Program-made: the position numbers and the translations under genes
Shown here: positions 58,401 to 64,000 of the stretch, piece after piece
Layout: each line of letters opens with the position of its first letter
Numbering within the stretch: the stretch's first letter is position 1
From: Rhynchosporium graminicola
Taxonomy: Eukaryota > Ascomycota > Leotiomycetes > Helotiales > Ploettnerulaceae
Length of the DNA stretch: 64,000 nucleotides
Direction of reading: 5' to 3'
NCBI GenBank assembly: GCA_900074885.1
Contig: FJUW01000017.1
Location: 548,391 to 612,390 of the forward strand
The notes under the pieces: generated by a model
The model's database searches: none
Told to the model about the DNA's origin: nothing
The model's input: only the letters and a program-made list of their open reading frames with translations

Positions 58401-58899
58401 TATATAATAACGAAAACTAGACTCTTCGAAATCGTAATAACAGAAGAAGAATATAAGCTTATAATAGAACTAAGTCCGATTTTATAGAATATTACCGAAC
58501 CTATAATATACCTAACTAGGATATAGACTATATTATTACTTACTATAATACTACTACTATCGTATTCCAAGTTAATACCGGGGATATCAAGGAATAACTA
58601 GATTATTATATAGCTAATCTCGAAGGAGAAACTAAACTAGAGGAATTCGAATAATTAGATTAGTTCCTTTAAGTTAAAGATACTTAAGCTATTATTAAAG
58701 AAATAGGAGAGGAACGCTATTAGCAGAGAAGATAATACCTATTAGAACCGGCTATCTATTAGAGAATAATACTAGATCCGATTCAAGAGTAAGCTAATCT
58801 CTATTACTATATCCCTTATACTCTAATTACTTACGAACCCGGCCTTAAGACTTACTTAGACGAAATAATAGGGAGAATTATGAAAGAAGTATATAATTA

Positions 58900-61800
58900 C
58901 TCTATAATAGAACTATTATACTTAGAGCTTATTACTACTAGAGAGTTCGATCAGTTAATCTTACTAGTTATAATAGATAGTATTAAGATAAAAGCACTTA
59001 TCGTTTCAGGAGCTATAAGACGCTTTATAAACCCGGCTTTTATCGAGAAATAGAATATTCCTACTACTATTAACCTGAAATTATATTACTTTACCTTATT
59101 AGATAGAAAAAGCGCCGGATCAGATAGATAAGTCCGTAGAAGGATAGAAGGAATAAAGATAGTTATTAATAGATATAAAAAAACGCTTTACTTTAATATT
59201 ATAATTTACTAGATAATATAATATCGTATTAGGAACGTTATAGCTATATAACTATAATCCTAGCGTAAACTAAGTAACTAAGAGAGTTATATTTAGTAAC
59301 TATAAATATAAGCGCAGTTAACTAGCTAGCAGAAGAGAGGCTAGTGCTATCTTCTTAATAATAATACTAAGGGACTCTAGCTAGTTAAATCAGGTTCCTA
59401 GTTAGAAGGAACTTAGGAATTATCCTAGTTAAATAGATAATATTCGGGAGTAGCTACTCGAACTATATAGGAAGTTCTCGAAATTATTCGAGGATCCGTA
59501 GGATATAAGAGCTCTACTCGAGTATAAACCTTAGGATTATGAAATAAACTTTAAAAATAGATTTATACTTATCGTAGAGAAACTTCGCTACTATAACTAT
59601 AATACTATAAGGACGCTTAAGGAGTACTAGGAGTTAAGTATAAAGAAAGGATAGATTCGGAAATCTAAGTTACTTTATGCTATTAATATACTAGTAATTA
59701 AGAAAGTAGAAGATCCTAAAGAGAGACCTTATAGAGACTATCAGATAATTAATAGTAAAACTATAAGGGATATATACCCTTTACTAAATACTTAGTATCT
59801 GCAGGATAAGCTAGCTAGAGTAAAGATATATACTAAGTTAAACTAACGTAACGCGTTTAATTTGATCTAAATTAAGAAGGGATATAAGTAGAAGACTACT
59901 TTCGTATTACTATTAGAGTTATAGGAATATATAGTAATACTATTCGGCTTAACTAATACCTTAATTATATATTAAAAGCAGAATAATAATATTCTTAAGG
60001 ACTTTATTAGGAAATTCGCTATAAATTACTTAGATAATATCCTAGTATACTCAGAGACTATCGAGGTATACTAAGGCTATATTACCTAAGTTATAGAAGT
60101 ATTACGTAAAGTAGATTCTAGACTAAAGATATCGAAATATAAATTCTCAGTTAAGTAAGTTACTTTTCTAAGGTATATTATTCGCCCGAGAGAGATAAGT
60201 ATTAACCTGAAGAAAATTAGAGCTATAAAGGAATAAGAATCTCTAAAGAATATTAAGAATATATAATTATAATTAAGCTTCGCTAACTTTTACTAATAGT
60301 TTATTAGAAACTATTTTAAGATTACTAAACTACTTAAGAGCTTAATAAGGAAAGGCGTTCCTTTCACCTGGACTAGCTAATATAAGGAAGCTTTTCAGAG
60401 AATTAAGAAAGAATTTATAAAAGAACTAATCTTATATAGTTTCGATAAAGAGAAGGAAAGTATAATAGAAATAGATACCTCTGATACTTATACTAGCGTA
60501 GTATACCTATAGCGAGATAACGAAAGATAACTATATCTAGTCGCTTACTTTTTAAAGAAAATATCTCTAGCTAAATAGAATTATAATATCTATAAGAAAG
60601 AACTTATAGCGATTATTAAAGCACTTAAATACTAGAAAATATACTTATAAGGAGCTAAGTTCCTAGTTATTATCTATACTAACTATATAAATCTCTAAAC
60701 CTTTATAACTACTAAAGTCTTAGATAATTATCAATTAGCTTAATAGACAGAGGAACTCGCTTCTTTTAACTTAGTTATTAAGTATATATAGAGAAAAGAT
60801 AATATATAAGTAGATACTCTAAGCAGATTACTAAGTTATAAAGATAATAAGACCTATAATAAGACTATCTTACTTAAATAGCTAGATAATAGAGATATAG
60901 TTACTAATATCCGAGAAGCTATTATAATTAAGTAAGAAATTAAAGAACTTTAGTATAATAACTTAAAGGAAGCTTAGAAGAAAGATAGAATATTCTTAGA
61001 TAAGACTAAGGAACTTATTATAAGAAATATAATTAAGAATAGTATTATGCGAGTTAAAAGGAAAGTTTAGCTTCCGCTAAGCTTAATGAAAGTATATATT
61101 AAAGAATAACACGAGCTTCCCGCGTATAGATACTAAGAGATACGAAGAATATATTTAAGGATTTCAAGAAACTACTAGTCAGAAGAACACTACTAAGTAG
61201 TTAAAGAAGTACTAGCTAACTATAATACTTATATTAGAAATAAGTCTTCTCGATATATATCTTATAAGCAGATAATTATAATACTAATATTACTAATATC
61301 TTAGAAATTAATATTATAGGACTTCATAAGGCTATTACTACTATCGAAGGACCTAGTCACGGGAGTTAGCTATAATATAATACTTATTATTATAGAAAGC
61401 CTTACTAAGTGTATGATTTTAGTATTAGTCTTATCTACTCTTATAGCTAAACACTTAGTATAAGTATACCTTAAGGAGGTAGTCTCTAAGTATAGAGTAC
61501 CCGAAGAAATAGTATCAGATCGAGATAAGTTATTTATATTAAAGTTCTAAAATACTTTAATAAAGTTCCTAAGAACTAAATAGAAACTATTAATAGCTTT
61601 CTATCTTTAGACTAATAAAGGAAATAAAAGAATAAACTAAGTAGTTAAAATATACTTATACTACTATATTAATTATTAATAAAATAATTAGATAGAACTA
61701 CTACTACTTATAGAGTTCGTATATAATAGCTCGACTACAGAAATAATAAAAGTTATATTATTCTTCGTAAATTATAGTTATAAATTTATTACTTATAAAG

Positions 61801-62266
61801 AGCCTAATATTATTATTAAGGATAATAATATAGCTCGTATCTAGGTCCGGAATATCTAGGACCTTAATAAGGAACTCGCAGAAGAACTCTAGTTTATAGT
61901 AGAGAAGAATACGTACTATTATAATAAGAACTATAGTTAAGAGCTAATACTATAAGAAGGGGATAAGGTTTACTTTCTACGAAAAAACATTAATATATAG
62001 AGACTAAGTAATAAGCTAGACTATAAGAAACTTAGATTATTTAAAATTAAATAAGTTAAAGGACTTTTAAATTATAAACTCTAGTTACTAGCTACTATAA
62101 AGAAGATATTCCTAATATTTTATATATCCTTATTAGAAAAAGTATTGCTAGGAGTACTACTAGCTCTAAAGATATACGCTAAACTAGTCAACTTACTTAT
62201 AGAATACGATATAGAGAAGCTATAAGACTATTAGTATAAACGAGATATTATTAGATACCTAGTGAA
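58900..62266 (+). pseudogene. Gypsy I pol remnant
   Basis: Protease-like region near 58985-59060 (KALIVSGAIRRFINPAFIEK). The RT active site is at 60027-60056 (YLDNILVYSE, second Asp to Asn). RNase H lies at 60440-60830 (EIDTSDTYTSVVYL, VAYFLKKISLAK-NYNIYKKELIAI). Integrase is at about 61090-61800 (zinc-binding His positions changed to Tyr; IIIESLTKCMILV; VSDRDKLFI). Then a linker and the start of a chromodomain at 62200-62266. Numerous stops. Confidence 0.85.
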
Positions 62267-62749
62267 TGTTTGATTTGTAACCAGTACCTTGGTCAGTTTA
62301 CTATTACCTTGGTCAGTTTTGCCTGCATTAGCGTACACACCCTGTACCTTATCAGTACATGGTCTTAGTACCTGGTTCAGTACCTTGCCCATGTACCTTG
62401 TTGTACCTGGCACCTACACCCTGTACCTTGTTAACAGCCTGTACCCTATATACTCTATTAGAGTTACTATGAAGGTTCTCGATAGAGTTCTACTACTCTC
62501 TAGTACGCATATCGTACTTCTAGAGGTTTCTACTGACGTACTACTAACGTAGTATGATTCTACGGTATACGTGTCTTCTTCTATGGAGTTCTGTATTACG
62601 TAGTATAGAATATTCTAGAGAGCTCACATAGCTATATAAGTAGCTAGAATCTCTCCTGTAGTTAGCTCTCTTAAAGCAAGCAATTAAAGCAAGTCAAATT
62701 GATCACCTATTATTCTGACCTTAGCTGATTTCCACCTTCAATTTTCACA
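62267..62749 (+). repeat. Probable 5' LTR of Copia J (about 483 bp)
   Basis: Begins TGTTTGATTTG at the break in Gypsy I; the most likely end is TTTTCACA at 62749, followed by TAGTAGCAATTC, which could be a mutated TGGTAGCA-type primer-binding site. A TATATAAG box is at 62632-62640. The end is tentative because only one copy is seen. Confidence 0.45.
62282..62450. repeat. Cluster of GTACCTTG-like repeats in J LTR
   Basis: About nine copies of (G)TACCTTGG, GTACCTTG or GTACCTGG in 170 bp, spaced irregularly; two neighbouring copies share the longer TACCTTGGTCAGTTT. The position, about 200-350 bp upstream of the TATA box, suits U3 regulatory repeats. The block has few RIP changes. Confidence 0.75.
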
Positions 62750-63470
62750 TAGTAGCAATTCACTTAGTGAAATCAGCTAATCAGACGCTTCCTTCGATCG
62801 ATCTCGCCTAAACTCGCTTCCGTTACTCCTTACCGACAAAGGAGCTCCCTGATAGGGCGTACTTAGTCGTTTTCAAGCGACTTCTCGCCTAAGAGCTAGT
62901 AAGCTAGCCCCTTTGAGCCCTACTAACACGGCTATAGCGAATCAGACTCGTGGCCCTTAACCCTAAGACGAAGTTATAGGGAAATCATAACTTGTAACCT
63001 CTCGAAGCCTTTAGAAGTAGAGATAACCTAGTGACCCTAGGTACAAAGGCTAAGATCTTATTCCGGGGTGCCTATATCTACTACCGACTTAGTTTGGAAG
63101 CTAGGCCTCGTTGCGTAGTAGAGCGTAGCTTCTGATTCGCTACTAGTCTGGCATAAATCATAGGTCGGCTAATATAGGCTACTATTAAGTATAAGAAGCT
63201 ATCCTCGGAGAGGGTTACTTAATAGTAGTACTTGAGGCGCTATAAGGTAAAACTAGGCCTAGTAGTAAGGTCAATTCAATAGCAAATAGGATAGATATAG
63301 TTATCGCATACTACTATCGATTTTAACTAAGCGAAAAACTCGGTAAGATAGTAAGCTCGGCGTAGCTACTGTCTTTTTCAAGGGTAAGATAAGGTTAGTA
63401 TCTTTTTAAGCTACTTAGTAGCTTATACGAGTAAAACTCGTACTTTTAAGACCTCTTAGTACTTAGTACT
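62750..63470. other. Leader of Copia J
   Basis: About 720 bp between the presumed LTR and gag. No frame, tRNA or repeat element is recognised. GC content is higher than in most of the window. Confidence 0.4.
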
Positions 63471-63483
63471 ATTCAACTACTTA

Positions 63484-64000
63484 TAAGGAATCATATCTTC
63501 CTTCAAGGGAGATAAGCTAGTAGGCCGCTCTAACTATATAGAGTAGCTTAATACAGCTAGCTTCTATTTAGAGGTAAACGGCTATATATCTTATATTAAT
63601 AGTACTGAGACTAAGCCTAGCCGAGCTCTCTACTTCAAGTCAGAAGAACGTATTAACGCGTAAGGCGAAAAGAGAATAGATTATACTTCTTACTCTCCTG
63701 AGCTAGCGATTAAATACTATAAGAGACTAGCTGATTTTGAGCGTGCAAATAAGAAGGCTTTAGGCGCTATTAAGTCGATTATATCACTTGAAAACCTCGA
63801 TAGATTCAAGGATAAGACTAGCGCAAAAGACCTATAGGAAGCTATTATAGCTACCTACGGTTCTACTAGCCTAGAGGAGATCAGTAGGCATATAAATCGT
63901 ATTATCGATAATACCTACTCCTCTTATAAGAATATAGACGAGTATACTAGCGTAATTCAAGCTAGTTCAGTCTACCTAAAGCAGCTCAAGTGTGAGATTC
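63484..64000 (+). pseudogene. Copia J gag, 5' part
   Basis: Plus-strand Gag running off the window. Reads ISSFKGDKLVGRSNYIE, NTASFYLEVNGYISYINSTE, then AIKYYKRLADFERANKKALG, SIISLENLDRFKDKTSAKDL, EAIIATYGSTSLEEISRHIN, DEYTSVIQASSVYLKQLK. This fits the Copia Gag (UBN2-type) fold, where the stop after KDL was W (KDLWEAI). About three stops in 170 codons, so it is only lightly mutated. Confidence 0.8.

Larger units (their letters stand above)
56831..62266 (+). mobile_element. Gypsy I, truncated at its chromodomain
   Basis: Plus-strand Gypsy of a fourth family inserted in fragment L. It has a 427-bp 5' LTR, gag and pol. Pol runs into a chromodomain (EYDIEKL, then RDIIRYLV) and stops at 62266, where Copia J begins. 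The 3' LTR is not in the window; if J is a simple insertion, the rest of I lies to the right. Confidence 0.9.
62267..64000 (+). mobile_element. Copia J, 5' end
   Basis: Plus-strand Copia element interrupting Gypsy I and leaving the window at the right. It comprises a probable LTR (62267-62749), a leader of about 730 bp and the start of gag. It is less RIP-mutated than its neighbours. No second LTR is in view, so the boundaries are inferred from the break in Gypsy I and from the TG start. Confidence 0.7.

Noticed and set aside
62282..62450. CRISPR-like reading of the GTACCTTG repeats
   Set aside because: Units are 8 bp, irregularly spaced and in a fungal LTR; there is no repeat-spacer structure.
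62231..62552. Overlapping frames on both strands around the Gypsy I / Copia J join
   Set aside because: They cross an insertion boundary and the GTACCTTG array; no coding signal.
1..64000. tRNA, rRNA or other structural RNA genes
   Set aside because: No conserved tRNA box pair or rRNA core sequence was noticed; the initiator-tRNA-like word near 45910 is a primer-binding site.

Overview
The window is a repeat-filled, AT-rich block from a filamentous ascomycete (Pezizomycotina). It shows the footprint of repeat-induced point mutation (RIP): a great excess of TpA, stop codons of TAG or TAA where retroelement proteins should have Gln or Trp, and Cys and His codons turned to Tyr. No intact long gene is visible. 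Almost every base belongs to an LTR retrotransposon. The one recognisable host gene is a decayed fructosamine-kinase gene (about 4660-10525), split by a Gypsy insertion.

Layout, left to right. (1) 1-4474: Copia element K, plus strand, entering from the left, with its 3' LTR at 4282-4474. (2) 4475-5517 and 10177-10654: fructosamine-kinase pseudogene with two probable introns, interrupted by Gypsy-1 (5518-10176, minus; target duplication GCTAT). (3) 10655-11805: unrecognised degenerate DNA. (4) 11806-13755: 5' half of Copia G, plus strand. (5) 13756-14584: fragment of a probable pogo/Fot-like DNA transposon. (6) 14585-49606: a 35-kb nest built in Gypsy A (minus). A carries Gypsy B (15062-22837), Gypsy C (27583-34155) and Copia D (34819-47973). 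D carries the small non-autonomous LTR element E (39698-46573), and E carries Copia F (40528-46095). Each insertion has a 5-bp target duplication, so the order is A, then B/C/D, then E, then F. F is also the least decayed: its reverse transcriptase still reads YVDD. (7) 49607-56830: an F-family fragment (L) split by Gypsy H (49897-56230, plus). (8) 56831-62266: Gypsy I, plus strand, cut inside its chromodomain by (9) Copia J (62267 to the window end), whose LTR contains a cluster of GTACCTTG-like repeats.

The most unusual signal is in the Gypsy-1/A/B family. Between the end of pol and the 3' LTR, each copy carries an extra reading frame of about 307 codons on the strand opposite to gag-pol, preceded by the same TATATAAAGG box. 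In copy A it stays in one frame from end to end, broken only by RIP-type stops. Gypsy H, a different family, has another antisense frame of about 257 codons in the same place. These look like accessory genes carried in antisense; their function is unknown. All identifications come from reading translated motifs by eye; no database search was run.
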